From an uncultured Bacteroidales bacterium (GTDB taxonomy: Bacteria; Bacteroidota; Bacteroidia; Bacteroidales; Paludibacteraceae), in assembly GCA_937901225.1 (NCBI GenBank), contig CALCGX010000091.1:1-22190 (forward strand): DNA of 22,190 nt, given 5' to 3'. This document shows positions 14,698 through 22,190 of this stretch, piece by piece. The notes under the pieces are model-generated. The model was not told where the DNA came from, did not search any database, and saw only the letters and a program-made list of their open reading frames with translations. The first letter of the stretch is position 1. Each line of letters opens with the position of its first letter. The translations under genes were made by a program, and so were the position numbers.

Positions 14698-14894
14698 ATA
14701 TTGTTATTCTTCTTGCTCGTATCAACGCACGTATTCAAGCACTCCTTCGGCAAGGGGAATAAAAAAAGGAAAGGTAAAAACGGAAAACTAAAAGCCACAG
14801 CTGTGATACAACTAGGCCACAGATGTGCTACAGTGGTCGCGAAGTGGTCGCCAAGCCCGAAGAGAACTTGTAGTACCTTCGGCATAAAAAGAAA
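14698..14894. other. Non-coding stretch with degenerate repeats
   Basis: No convincing gene lies between the two terminators. Visible repeats are the palindrome CACAGCTGTG, a second GGCCACAGATGTG about 24 bp later, a GTGGTCGC pair (GTGGTCGCGAAGTGGTCGCC) and TTCGGCA near both ends. A 75-codon open frame starting with TTG at 14701 has unrelated, low-complexity basic sequence and reads through the terminator of the opposite operon, so it was not called. Confidence 0.5.
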
Positions 14895-14926
14895 AACAAT
14901 CGCTTACCATCAGGCAAGCGATTGTT
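14891..14926 (-). terminator. Rho-independent terminator of the glycogen synthase operon
   Basis: AACAATCGCTT (14895-14905) and AAGCGATTGTT (14916-14926) form an 11-bp stem with a 10-nt loop. Read on the minus strand it is followed by a T-rich tract (complement of GAAAAA). It lies about 30 bp after the stop of the leftward operon. Confidence 0.9.
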
Positions 14927-14955
14927 GATATATTCCTAATATACTTTTTGTATCT

Positions 14956-16437
14956 TTATTGACGAGCTGCAGCTTTCTTGAGGGCGATAGCATAGGCTTC
15001 GCGATAGAATGTAAAGAAGTTCTTCCACTCGGCTTGTAGTGCCAATCGGACTGCTGCTTTGCGAATAGCTGCCGTCTTCTGTGGGGAAAGTGAGAGGTAA
15101 TACTCAATCGTATTGACAATATGCATAATCACATCATGGGTATTGCTATCATTACGGTAGATGACCGCTACACCCTTATCAATGGTAGTACAACCTTGTT
15201 CCTCGCACCAAACGCCATAGCCACTCAAGCTGGTGGTGATGGTAGGCACATGGAATGCCATACTCTCCAATGGCGTATAACCCCATGGTTCGTAGTAACT
15301 TGGGAAGACGGTCAAGTCCAAACCAATCAACAAATCATAATAAGGCAAGTTGAGTACGCCATCATTGCCATTGAGATAAGTAGGCACGAAAATCACATGT
15401 ACATTGCCCACGGTGAAGTCTTGGCGGTCGAGGTAAGGGATCATGACAAAAGCGATGATAGAGCGCTGCGCTGTTAGACCGCTTCGCTGTTGGCTTTCGC
15501 CGAGGCGAGTGAGGGATTCGAGGAAGACATCGATGCCTTTGTTCTTCCACTCAAAGCGACCTGCTGTGCCGATAAGCATATCGGTAGCTTTGGCATCAAT
15601 GCCCTTTGCGCGTGCAAGCGATATTAAGGCATTGCGTGCACGTTTGCGTGAGGCATCAAAGTCATCGCCTTGTGGCACGAAGCCCTGCTCGAAGCCATTA
15701 GGAGTGACGATATCCACTGGTTTGTCGAGAAGTTGCTTGCACTCGCGTGCGGTGAGGTCACTCACCGTGGTAAAACAGTCGCATAGGTGCGCTGCTTTCT
15801 TCTCAGCTGAATGTTTGCTGACCATGTTGAGTTCCTGTGCCATTTGGTCGCCTTGGAAAGCATCGAAGCAGTCATACAATGGTTTTCCATTGCCTGCGAT
15901 ACTGCGCCCGATGCTGGTAGCATGGGTGGTGAAGAGTGTACCAATAGCTGGACAATGTTCGCGGAGGTAGAGGATGGTGAAAGCCGTTTGCCACTCGTTG
16001 CAATGCATGACAGTAGTAGGCATATCAAGGTGCTTGTACAGGCTCTCTGCTACTTGACCGACAGCATAGGCAAAGAGGCAACTCTCGTCGTAATCGCCAT
16101 AGGCGGCATGGCTCTGGATACCAAATCTCTCCCACATGTGGCCGAAGATTTGGTCTTTCTCTGCCCAGAGTTCATCCCATTTGAGTAGTACAGCAATAGG
16201 TTTGCCAGGCACTTGCCAGCGACCTACTCGTACACCTTTAGGGCGCCAACCTTTTAATAAGGTCTTGCTCTCTTTGAAAGTGAGGTTGGAATGGTCTCCG
16301 AAATCAGGACCGAAGAATACGACTTTGTCTTTATGTTCTTTTTGCATGGAAGCTGCACGCGTAGAGAGCACGGCATAAATACCGCCTACACGATTGCAAA
16401 CCTCCCAACTCGTCTCGAAAATATATTCAGGTTGCAT
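14956..16437 (-). CDS. Glycogen/starch synthase, GT3-like Bacteroidetes type
   Basis: The 493-residue glycosyltransferase should extend alpha-1,4-glucan from a nucleotide-sugar donor in the cytoplasm. The N-terminus EYIFETSWEVCNRVGGIYAVLSTRA, abbreviated here to its key words, is the signature of the Bacteroidetes glycogen synthases that resemble the animal/fungal GT3 family rather than GlgA; KVGG-equivalent RVGG is the donor-binding loop. FTTHATSIGRS and VTPNGF follow mid-protein, and YYEPWGYTPLES near residue 390 is the E-x7-E donor site. Residues around SQQRSGLTAQRS are encoded by a repeat (15461-15491) and lie in a loop after GRFEWKNKGIDVFLESL. It is last of four genes in a leftward operon, 6 bp after the PKD lipoprotein gene, with a terminator just beyond. 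Confidence 0.9.
   Translation of the reverse strand: MQPEYIFETSWEVCNRVGGIYAVLSTRAASMQKEHKDKVVFFGPDFGDHSNLTFKESKTLLKGWRPKGVRVGRWQVPGKPIAVLLKWDELWAEKDQIFGHMWERFGIQSHAAYGDYDESCLFAYAVGQVAESLYKHLDMPTTVMHCNEWQTAFTILYLREHCPAIGTLFTTHATSIGRSIAGNGKPLYDCFDAFQGDQMAQELNMVSKHSAEKKAAHLCDCFTTVSDLTARECKQLLDKPVDIVTPNGFEQGFVPQGDDFDASRKRARNALISLARAKGIDAKATDMLIGTAGRFEWKNKGIDVFLESLTRLGESQQRSGLTAQRSIIAFVMIPYLDRQDFTVGNVHVIFVPTYLNGNDGVLNLPYYDLLIGLDLTVFPSYYEPWGYTPLESMAFHVPTITTSLSGYGVWCEEQGCTTIDKGVAVIYRNDSNTHDVIMHIVNTIEYYLSLSPQKTAAIRKAAVRLALQAEWKNFFTFYREAYAIALKKAAARQ
15461..15491 (-). repeat. Intragenic copy of the AGCGAAGCG/CTAACAGCG repeat
   Basis: On the minus strand AACAGCGAAGCGGTCT (15476-15491) is followed by AACAGCGCAGCGC. 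The first word matches AGCAGCGAAGCGATCT downstream of recA at 14 of 16 positions, and TCTAACAGCG is also shared. It is translated as QQRSGLTAQRS in a predicted loop of the glycogen synthase, without breaking the frame. Confidence 0.55.
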
Positions 16438-16443
16438 ATATAA

Positions 16444-17490
16444 TTATTGAAATTTGTTGTTGACCGTAATCAAGTCAACATTGCTAAAATCGTTGTACGA
16501 TATAGGAGTAGTAGAAAATTGATTATTTTTGCTCTTTACCAATGGCATTGCCATGACGCCCTGCTTGGTAGCCCAATAGATACGATTGCGCAAATCATCT
16601 ACATAGATTGCTCCGGTGGCATTGGCATCAATAGCAGTAAGATTACTACCATCGAAAGAAGCCACAAACAAACCATCAGGCGTGGTGATATACCATTTCA
16701 TTTGCATAGCATCAATTTGCAAATGCTGGATGTTTAACCCCTGAAAACCAGCAATTTGGTTAGCGATTTGGCTAGCAGTAAAAACAGTGCCATTGAAAGT
16801 AAGCATGGTATCACATGTTTGCTCGATGAGATATACGTCCTCACTATTCGCCATACTAGGTTGATCTAAACGGTCGTTAATCATTCGCTGACGGAACACC
16901 TTGTTATCCGCAGTACGTATAACTATCGCTGGTGCTTGGGCAGGATGAATGGTGAATTGGCGTGAGATATTATACTCTTTGCCATTTTGAATGATGGTTA
17001 ATTGTATATCTGTTTGTCCCGGAGTTGTAAAATATAACGTCACGGAAGCGCTATTCAAATCACCAGCAGTGATGACACAATTATCGGGCATAGTCCATTG
17101 ATAAACTAAATCGTACTTAAACGGGTTGTAGATATTCGCCTTTAGCGTGACATCATGGAAGTACAAAATAGAATCGGATGAAGCAACGAAAGTAGGAATC
17201 GTATCGTAAACTGTAATTAGTTTGCTATGCGTAAAGTGCTTCGTACTATCTACCATCAAGGTTACCATGTATTCACCTGGTTTTTTATACACCTTGCTCG
17301 GATTTTTACTCATACTTGTACTGTTATCACCAAATGTCCATGCCCACGATTCACCAGCAGAACTATTGTTGGTAAATTTAATCGTTTCACCCGCTTTAGG
17401 ATCGGTTGGTGAATAGGAAAAATCTACATCTATCTTTTTGCAACCTACGATTAACGTAAGTACCAAACACATTGTTATTATCTTCTTCAT
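16444..17490 (-). CDS. PKD-domain lipoprotein with YWTD-like propeller repeats
   Basis: The 348-residue protein begins MKKIITMCLVLTLIVGC, a lipoprotein signal with Cys17. A PKD domain spans about residues 22-95 (GETIKFTNNSSAGESWAWTFGD, given in part, is its core), followed by a second Ig-like domain to about 185. The C-terminal part has short repeats of the YWTD kind (IYVDDLRNRIYWATKQGVMAM; also YITTPDGLFVASFDGSNLTAI), suggesting a partial beta-propeller. It is probably anchored in the outer membrane and involved in binding, but no ligand can be named. The ATG at 17490 is preferred to an upstream TTG that overlaps the miaA stop. It lies between miaA (14-bp gap) and glycogen synthase (6-bp gap), a mixed operon. 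Confidence 0.82.
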   Translation of the reverse strand: MKKIITMCLVLTLIVGCKKIDVDFSYSPTDPKAGETIKFTNNSSAGESWAWTFGDNSTSMSKNPSKVYKKPGEYMVTLMVDSTKHFTHSKLITVYDTIPTFVASSDSILYFHDVTLKANIYNPFKYDLVYQWTMPDNCVITAGDLNSASVTLYFTTPGQTDIQLTIIQNGKEYNISRQFTIHPAQAPAIVIRTADNKVFRQRMINDRLDQPSMANSEDVYLIEQTCDTMLTFNGTVFTASQIANQIAGFQGLNIQHLQIDAMQMKWYITTPDGLFVASFDGSNLTAIDANATGAIYVDDLRNRIYWATKQGVMAMPLVKSKNNQFSTTPISYNDFSNVDLITVNNKFQ

Positions 17491-17504
17491 ATTGTATTGA
17501 TTGC

Positions 17505-18395
17505 TCAAAAATTAAATCCTTTTGATCGCCACCAAGTCATTTGTCGCTTAGCGTAGTGACGGCTATTCTGTTGTATCAATTCAATGGCTCTTTCGAGTGT
17601 ATATTCGCCTTTGAAATAGGGGAGCAGCTCCTTGTAACCCACTGTATTTAGGCTATTGGGTAGCATTGCTTGTTCGCCATCTGCCATTGGTTGCAGCGAG
17701 ATGCCCAACTGCTCAAATGCGCGACGCGCTTCATCCAGCAAACCTGCCTCTATCATCTTGTGCACGCGCAAGTTGATTCGTTCGTATAATTCTTCTCGTG
17801 GACGAGTTACTACACGATATTCGACATCAAATCCTCGTTCCATAGCCGTTGCACCACGCTTTCTGAAACTGGAATAGGGTTGGCCTGTCGCTCGACATAT
17901 CTCCACGCAATGCATCAATCGTTGCGGATTTTGTTGATCCACCTCCGCCCAATACGCAGGGTCTAAGCGCTGTACTTCGGTTTGCAACCACTCCAATCCG
18001 CGTTGGTTATACGCTTCGCGCACCTCCTGACGAATAGCAGCTGGCACATCGGGCATTTCATCTAGTCCATTGCATACTGCATCAATGTACATCATACTGC
18101 CTCCCACCATTACCACACGGTCGTGCTTCGTGAATAGTTCGCTCAACAAGGCTTTACAATCGCGCGCGTACTGCCCCGCATTGTAGGTCTCGGTAAGTGA
18201 TTTACATGCAATGAAATAATGCTCTACCTGAGCTTGTTCCTCTGCTGTTGGCGCAGCCGTGCCTATGGGAAGGTCACGATATATCTGGCGCGAATCTGCG
18301 CTTACAATCGGGCAACCATACTCCTGAGCCAGTTGCAAACTTAATTCTGTCTTTCCTACTCCAGTAGGTCCCAATATGACTACGAGCGTGGGCAT
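17505..18395 (-). CDS. miaA: tRNA dimethylallyltransferase
   Basis: MiaA adds a dimethylallyl group to the N6 of A37 in tRNAs that read codons starting with U. The 296 residues match the family. The P-loop GPTGVGKT is at residues 9-16, then SADSRQIYRDLPIGTAAPT (32-50, with the substrate-contact residues Asp34 to Gln37), VGGSMMYIDAVCNGLDE near 96-112, and NTVGYKELLPYFKGEYTLE with QNSRHYAKRQMTWWR near the C-terminus. Its ATG overlaps the stop of the upstream gene in a TAATG arrangement, implying translational coupling. Confidence 0.96.
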   Translation of the reverse strand: MPTLVVILGPTGVGKTELSLQLAQEYGCPIVSADSRQIYRDLPIGTAAPTAEEQAQVEHYFIACKSLTETYNAGQYARDCKALLSELFTKHDRVVMVGGSMMYIDAVCNGLDEMPDVPAAIRQEVREAYNQRGLEWLQTEVQRLDPAYWAEVDQQNPQRLMHCVEICRATGQPYSSFRKRGATAMERGFDVEYRVVTRPREELYERINLRVHKMIEAGLLDEARRAFEQLGISLQPMADGEQAMLPNSLNTVGYKELLPYFKGEYTLERAIELIQQNSRHYAKRQMTWWRSKGFNF

Positions 18396-18946
18396 TAGAA
18401 CATAGAGCCGTCGTCGAAGCTCAAATCTTGGAATCCGTCGGCATCTAAGTCTTCAATGTCAAACTGACTATCGCCAAAGAGATCATCGTCCAAGCCCCAA
18501 TCTTTAGCATCTTTTGCGCGTGCCGCTTCAGCCATATCTTCGGTTTGCAATTGCTTAGGCGCATCTCCGCGTGATTCAGTACATTCCACACCATTGCAAT
18601 AGCCTGGCATAATCTCAGTGAGACTACCAAAGAAATAGCGCTCGTACATTGGGTCAAACACGTAGATGAGACGTTGACCACGCTCTTCCATAAGGTCGCT
18701 AAGACGAGTAGATTCCATAATCATATTATCATACTCGAAGTTGCTACCCATCTCTACGAGCGTCACTTCTTGTTCTTTCTCCCAACGGTCGTTGCACATA
18801 AAGAACGACGTCATTTGGTCATCAGGATAACCTGCGCTCTTCAAGATGGCTTGATGCAACTCTAGAAACGTAGCTTCACTATCGGCTTCAAACACGCGAC
18901 GAAAATCATCCGCATCGTCGCAAGAAAAGGTGATTTTATATACCAT
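18395..18946 (-). CDS. Plasmid pRiA4b ORF-3-like (IS1096 passenger TnpR-like) family protein
   Basis: The 183-residue cytosolic protein starts VYKITFSCDDADDFRRVFEA and continues TFLELHQAILKSAGYPDDQM ... SFFMCNDRW, the typical fold of the pRiA4b ORF-3 / IS1096 TnpR-like family; YVFDPMYERYFFGSLTEI fits its later strand region. Despite the family name there is no transposon here; in Bacteroidetes such genes are usually chromosomal and of unknown function. The last 35 residues are strongly acidic (DDDLFGD, DIEDLDADG, FDDG). It is first in the leftward operon, behind a consensus promoter, and overlaps miaA by 1 bp. Confidence 0.8.
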   Translation of the reverse strand: MVYKITFSCDDADDFRRVFEADSEATFLELHQAILKSAGYPDDQMTSFFMCNDRWEKEQEVTLVEMGSNFEYDNMIMESTRLSDLMEERGQRLIYVFDPMYERYFFGSLTEIMPGYCNGVECTESRGDAPKQLQTEDMAEAARAKDAKDWGLDDDLFGDSQFDIEDLDADGFQDLSFDDGSMF

Positions 18947-18995
18947 AATTGATTATAATTGACAATTGATAGTTAATCGTGTATAATTGATAGTT
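18947..18995. repeat. AATTGAT-type short repeats in the leader of the leftward operon
   Basis: AATTGATT (18947), AATTGAC (18957), AATTGATAGTT (18964-18974) and AATTGATAGTT (18985-18995) fill the leader between the promoter and the first start codon; the last two copies are 21 bp apart. Similar AATTGACAATTGAT tracts are frequent between genes in Bacteroidetes (general knowledge). Confidence 0.6.
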
Positions 18996-19007
18996 TACAA
19001 TTTGGTG

Positions 19008-19039
19008 CAAAGGTACAATAAAATTTGCAATTAACCAAA
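19008..19039 (-). promoter_or_regulatory. Bacteroidetes-type promoter of the leftward miaA/glycogen synthase operon
   Basis: On the minus strand TTTG (19036-19039) is followed after 20 bp by TACCTTTG (19008-19015), a full match. The leader to the start at 18946 is about 55 nt. Confidence 0.85.
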
Positions 19040-19061
19040 TTTACGATATATATTTAGTAAA

Positions 19062-19080
19062 TTTATTGAGATAGTGACAA
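19062..19080 (+). promoter_or_regulatory. 19-bp box TTTATTGAGATAgTGACAA, second copy
   Basis: It matches the box at 8263-8281 at 18 of 19 positions and again lies between two divergent promoters. Here it ends 41 bp before the rightward TACCTTTG, against 20 bp at the first site, a difference of 21 bp or two helical turns. Confidence 0.4.
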
Positions 19081-19097
19081 ATAAAGAATCAAAAAAG

Positions 19098-19129
19098 ATT
19101 GCATATATAAAAAAAAAATACTACCTTTG
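19098..19129 (+). promoter_or_regulatory. Bacteroidetes-type promoter of the endonuclease operon
   Basis: ATTG at 19098-19101 (a near match to TTTG), 20 bp, then TACCTTTG at 19122-19129. The start is near 19136, leaving only about 18 nt before the ATG at 19154. Confidence 0.78.
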
Positions 19130-19153
19130 CGCGGAATTAATCAAAAAATCAAT

Positions 19154-20236
19154 ATGAAGCACATTTTTTCTCGATTGATGGTAGTTGCCATTGCACTATT
19201 GATGGCATACAACACCGCATTGGCAGACAATGACATGATGGTGCGATGCATCGCGTTTTACAACCTCGAAAACTTGTTCGACACCATTCATGACGAAGGC
19301 AAGAATGACTACGAATACCTACCAGACGGCGGTATGAAGTGGACAAGCATGAAGTATCAACACAAACTCCACAACATGGCATATGCTATTGCTCAACTCG
19401 GCACCGACGAAGATCCTCGTGGTGCGGCGTGCGTAGGCGTATCGGAGGTGGAGAACATCGGTTGTTTGTACGACCTATGCAAAGAGTTGAAAGAGAAACA
19501 TAATCGCAACTATGTACCCATCCTATTGGAAGGTCCAGACCGCCGCGGTGTGGATGTGGGTTTCCTATATAACCCCGATATGTTCAAGCCTGTGGGACAA
19601 CCCAAGGGCTATGAGCTGAAGGCACATTATGCAGATGGAGGTGTAGTGAGAAGCCGTTTGCAATTGTGGGTTTCGGGATATATGTTGGATGATAACCGCA
19701 AGATTGTGATGGATAAGATTCATATCAGCGTGAACCACTGGCCTAGTCGCTACGGTGGTGAGGAGAGTAGTCGTGCCACCCGCGATACCGCAGCCATGCT
19801 CTGCAAGCAAGTATGTGACAGCATTTATATGCGCGAGCCTAATGCTAAGATCATTGTGATGGGTGACTTGAACGACGATCCATACAACCACAGTTGTGCC
19901 GTAGTGATGGGTGCAAAGAAGACACGCGAAGAGGTGGAAGCTCAGGGCTTCTTCAACACCATGTGGCAGAAATTGGACCGCGGCATCGGCAGTTTGGCAT
20001 ACCAAGGCAGTTGGAACCTCTTTGACCAAATCTTCATCTCTGAGCCACTGATGAATGCTAAGAAAGAAGATGGGAAATGGATTTATTGGAAATCGCAGAT
20101 TTTCAACAAACCATTCTTGACCGTGCAAGAAGGCAAGGACAAAGGTACTCCACTACGTACAGTGAAGAGTGGTGTATGGCAAGATGGATATGCCGACCAC
20201 TACCCTACCATGATCTATTTACTTAAGAAAAAATAA
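19154..20236 (+). CDS. Exported endonuclease/exonuclease/phosphatase family protein
   Basis: This 360-residue protein has a signal peptide (MKHIFSRLMVVAIALLMAYN ... ALA) and a complete metal-dependent EEP (DNase I-like) domain. Expected active-site residues are visible: FYNLENLFD (Asn37/Asn40), SEVEN (Glu98), RRGVDVGFLY (Asp134), SVNHWPSR (His195), VMGDLNDDP (Asp238, Asn240) and YADHYP (Asp348, His349). It may cut nucleic acids or remove phosphate from a small molecule in the periplasm or at the surface; sequence alone does not decide. The ATG at 19154 is chosen because an upstream GTG at 19127 falls in the promoter -7 box. It is first of three genes spaced 4 and 9 bp apart. Confidence 0.88.
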   Translation: MKHIFSRLMVVAIALLMAYNTALADNDMMVRCIAFYNLENLFDTIHDEGKNDYEYLPDGGMKWTSMKYQHKLHNMAYAIAQLGTDEDPRGAACVGVSEVENIGCLYDLCKELKEKHNRNYVPILLEGPDRRGVDVGFLYNPDMFKPVGQPKGYELKAHYADGGVVRSRLQLWVSGYMLDDNRKIVMDKIHISVNHWPSRYGGEESSRATRDTAAMLCKQVCDSIYMREPNAKIIVMGDLNDDPYNHSCAVVMGAKKTREEVEAQGFFNTMWQKLDRGIGSLAYQGSWNLFDQIFISEPLMNAKKEDGKWIYWKSQIFNKPFLTVQEGKDKGTPLRTVKSGVWQDGYADHYPTMIYLLKKK

Positions 20237-20240
20237 GCAT

Positions 20241-20576
20241 ATGACAGATACCCTCAAACGCAATGTTGCGCCTGTACGCATGCGCAACTACGGACGCATC
20301 ATTGAAGATATGGTAACATTGGCTGCTAACGAACAGGATGTGGAGAAACAACAAGCGATGGTGATTTATATCGCGCAATGCATGCGACAAAAGAATGCTC
20401 AATGGAACAAAGAACAAGAATCAGGCATTGAGCGTCTGAAAGAAGATATCACCGCACTATCGAATGGCATATTGACATGCGACTTTCCAAGTTTTGATGA
20501 GACATTGGAGAAACTGGCACAACGCCCCATGCTACTGGGAGAACGCAACAACAACCAAAAGAAAAAGAAAAAATGA
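20241..20576 (+). CDS. Short DUF4290-like protein
   Basis: The 111-residue protein lacks a signal peptide. RMRNYGRIIEDMV near residues 13-25, the helical IYIAQCMRQKNAQWNKE, and LKEDITALSNGI resemble the DUF4290 family, a Bacteroidetes-specific domain of unknown function. Family members are usually longer, so this may be a trimmed version or only related. The tail (NNNQKKKKK) is basic and low in complexity. It starts 4 bp after the endonuclease stop and ends 9 bp before the esterase gene, so translation is probably coupled. Confidence 0.65.
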   Translation: MTDTLKRNVAPVRMRNYGRIIEDMVTLAANEQDVEKQQAMVIYIAQCMRQKNAQWNKEQESGIERLKEDITALSNGILTCDFPSFDETLEKLAQRPMLLGERNNNQKKKKK

Positions 20577-20585
20577 CATTGCGTC

Positions 20586-22190
20586 ATGAAACCTAAAATC
20601 TTTTACCTACTAATCCACATCTTCTTTTGCTGTGTCTGCTATGCACAGCAAGCCTATAATGTGCGCAGTCCGTATGACCCTGCCACTCAAAAACTGGAGG
20701 CAGCGTTGCGCGGTGAGGTATTGCGATTCACATTAGACGATTCAGCTATCTATCCTGGCACCCAACGCGAAGTGTTGGTGTATGTGCCACAGCAATACGA
20801 CGGTAGCCAACCCGCATGTTTGCTAGTTTGTATGGACGGTATCTTGTATGATGCTACCACCGTGATGGATAATCTGATTGCTACAGGCGAGATGCCTGTG
20901 ACGATTGGTGTGTTTGTTAACCCTGGAATCGTGTACGACCAAAGCCAAGAAGTGGTGCGCTACAACCGCTGCAAGGAGTTTGACTCTACGGATGATACAT
21001 TTGCCCGTTTTTTGGAAACAGAGGTATTGCCACGTATAGAGGGCATGCAGACCGAGCAAGGGAAGACCATCACCCTGTCGCAAGACCCCAATGATCGTTG
21101 TATCACAGGCGCCAGTAGTGGCGGTATTGCTGCTTTCAGCGTAGCATGGCATCGCCCCGACCTCTTTAGCCGAGTTTATACCAGCGTAGGCACGTTTGTA
21201 GCCATGCGCGGAGGCAACAACTATCCCGCAATTGTGCGTAAGACAGAGCCTAAACCACTGCGTATATACATGCAAGATGGATGGTACGATGTATGGAATC
21301 CTATCTTCGGCGAATGGTTTGAGTATAACCTACTGATGGAGTCGGCATTCAACTTCGCAGGCTATGAAGTAGCACACCAATGGGATCGAGGTAATCATAG
21401 TATCAAATATGGTACCTTGGCATTTCCCGATGCGATGCGATGGTTGTGGAGAGGCTATCCCGCTAAGGTAGAAAAGGGGATATCCAACAATGGTATGCTG
21501 CAAACCATATTGGCAGAAGGACAAGACTGGCAAGAAATAGCTTTAGCACATGCGCCGAAGGAGCTGTTTGCTTGTAGTGATAGTGCGGCGGTATTTGCTG
21601 TAGGTAATAATATATATAAGGTGTCATCCACCGGAGATATCACAGAGAATGGTAAACTCAAAGCAGGCGAACGACTACTAGGCGAGGGATTGACTACACG
21701 TGGTAGTGCATTATACCGCCACGGACAAAAAGTAGCAGAAGGGCTTCATGGACTGCAAGCAGCATACGCATTATCCGACAACCGATATATCACTTTATGC
21801 GCATCGAATGCCCACTCATCGGACAAGGTATGGGTTGTGAACGCAGGTTGCCGAGCATTGGCGATAGCACCCGATTATCGCTATTGTGTGACAGGGGAGG
21901 CGCATACCCATCATTTGATTAGTACAATCATTGATACGGCAGGCAATATGCGCTATAGTGAGCCATTCTATTATCTGCACGACTTGAGCAACGGTACATT
22001 GCAGCCATCAGGAGCTATGGCATTTGACACGCAAGGCAATCTATATGTAGCTACAGCGATGGGCGTGCAAGTGGCAGATCATAATGGACGTGTACGAGCG
22101 ATCTTGTCGCTGCCTGCGGGTGAAGTGCAAGGATTGGCATTTAGTGGACATTACTTGTATGTACTATGTGGCGAACGTCTATTTGTTCGC
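20586..22190 (+). CDS. Esterase fused to SMP-30/gluconolactonase-like propeller, 3' end outside window
   Basis: The frame stays open for 535 codons from the ATG at 20586 to the window end. A signal peptide (MKPKIFYLLIHIFFCCVCYA) is followed by an enterochelin-esterase/esterase D-like alpha/beta hydrolase domain, about residues 35-290. It shows VCMDGILYD, the nucleophile elbow GASSGG (Ser177), YMQDGWYD (Asp231 or Asp235) and RGNHS (His271), a full catalytic triad. From about residue 300 to the end come short beta-propeller repeats (GAMAFDTQGNLYVATAMGVQVAD) of the SMP-30/gluconolactonase type. Hydrolysis of an ester on a carbohydrate or siderophore in the periplasm is possible; the substrate is unknown. 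Last visible gene of the endonuclease operon. Confidence 0.85.
   Translation, partial: MKPKIFYLLIHIFFCCVCYAQQAYNVRSPYDPATQKLEAALRGEVLRFTLDDSAIYPGTQREVLVYVPQQYDGSQPACLLVCMDGILYDATTVMDNLIATGEMPVTIGVFVNPGIVYDQSQEVVRYNRCKEFDSTDDTFARFLETEVLPRIEGMQTEQGKTITLSQDPNDRCITGASSGGIAAFSVAWHRPDLFSRVYTSVGTFVAMRGGNNYPAIVRKTEPKPLRIYMQDGWYDVWNPIFGEWFEYNLLMESAFNFAGYEVAHQWDRGNHSIKYGTLAFPDAMRWLWRGYPAKVEKGISNNGMLQTILAEGQDWQEIALAHAPKELFACSDSAAVFAVGNNIYKVSSTGDITENGKLKAGERLLGEGLTTRGSALYRHGQKVAEGLHGLQAAYALSDNRYITLCASNAHSSDKVWVVNAGCRALAIAPDYRYCVTGEAHTHHLISTIIDTAGNMRYSEPFYYLHDLSNGTLQPSGAMAFDTQGNLYVATAMGVQVADHNGRVRAILSLPAGEVQGLAFSGHYLYVLCGERLFVR

Noticed and set aside
14701..14928. 75-codon open frame in the spacer
   Set aside because: TTG start inside the terminator T-run, low-complexity basic sequence, and it reads across the opposite operon's terminator.
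18395..18946. Transposon gene, because of the IS1096 TnpR-like family name
   Set aside because: No transposase, inverted repeats or target duplication nearby; the family is widely chromosomal in Bacteroidetes and here is coupled to miaA.

Overview
The window is chromosomal DNA from a member of the Bacteroidota, most likely the order Bacteroidales. The promoters have the Bacteroidetes form (TTTG, 19-20 bp, then TAnnTTTG), Shine-Dalgarno sequences are mostly absent, and the gene families (BatD/BatE, DUF819, DUF4988, DUF4290, GT3-like glycogen synthase) are typical of the phylum. No rRNA, tRNA, insertion sequence or CRISPR array was seen.

Layout: (1) 1-1898, the end of a Bat operon (partial batD, batE). 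(2) 1983-3193, a single-gene gapA unit with promoter, leader repeat, codon use of a highly expressed gene and a strong terminator. (3) 3237-7088, an operon for a PlsC-type acyltransferase, a DUF819 membrane protein and an Omp85-type barrel, ending in a terminator shared with the convergent holA. (4) 7087-11240, holA facing left; then, facing right, a 32-codon small membrane protein gene, recA and a COG2509-type FAD oxidoreductase. (5) 11241-14697, an accessory cassette: a 737-bp non-coding stretch with a duplicated 30-mer, four 21-bp tandem repeats, a good promoter and a roughly 400-nt leader full of nested inverted repeats, then three co-directional genes (small exported protein, modular DUF4988/collagen-like/FISUMP-like lipoprotein, HEPN protein with an RX4H motif) and a terminator. 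(6) 14895-19039, a leftward four-gene operon (pRiA4b ORF-3-like protein, miaA, PKD/propeller lipoprotein, glycogen synthase). (7) 19062-22190, a rightward operon: exported endonuclease/exonuclease/phosphatase, short DUF4290-like protein, and an esterase-propeller fusion cut by the window end.

Most genes are housekeeping. The part least explained by known families is the 11.2-14.7 kb cassette, above all the structured leader (11573-11977) and the phased 21-bp repeats in front of its promoter. Other recurring non-coding signals are three kinds of short palindromic repeat, each present inside a reading frame, and a 19-bp box (TTTATTGAGATAnTGACAA) found in two divergent promoter regions 11 kb apart. 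All functional statements come from reading the sequence and knowing the families; no search or folding program was run.
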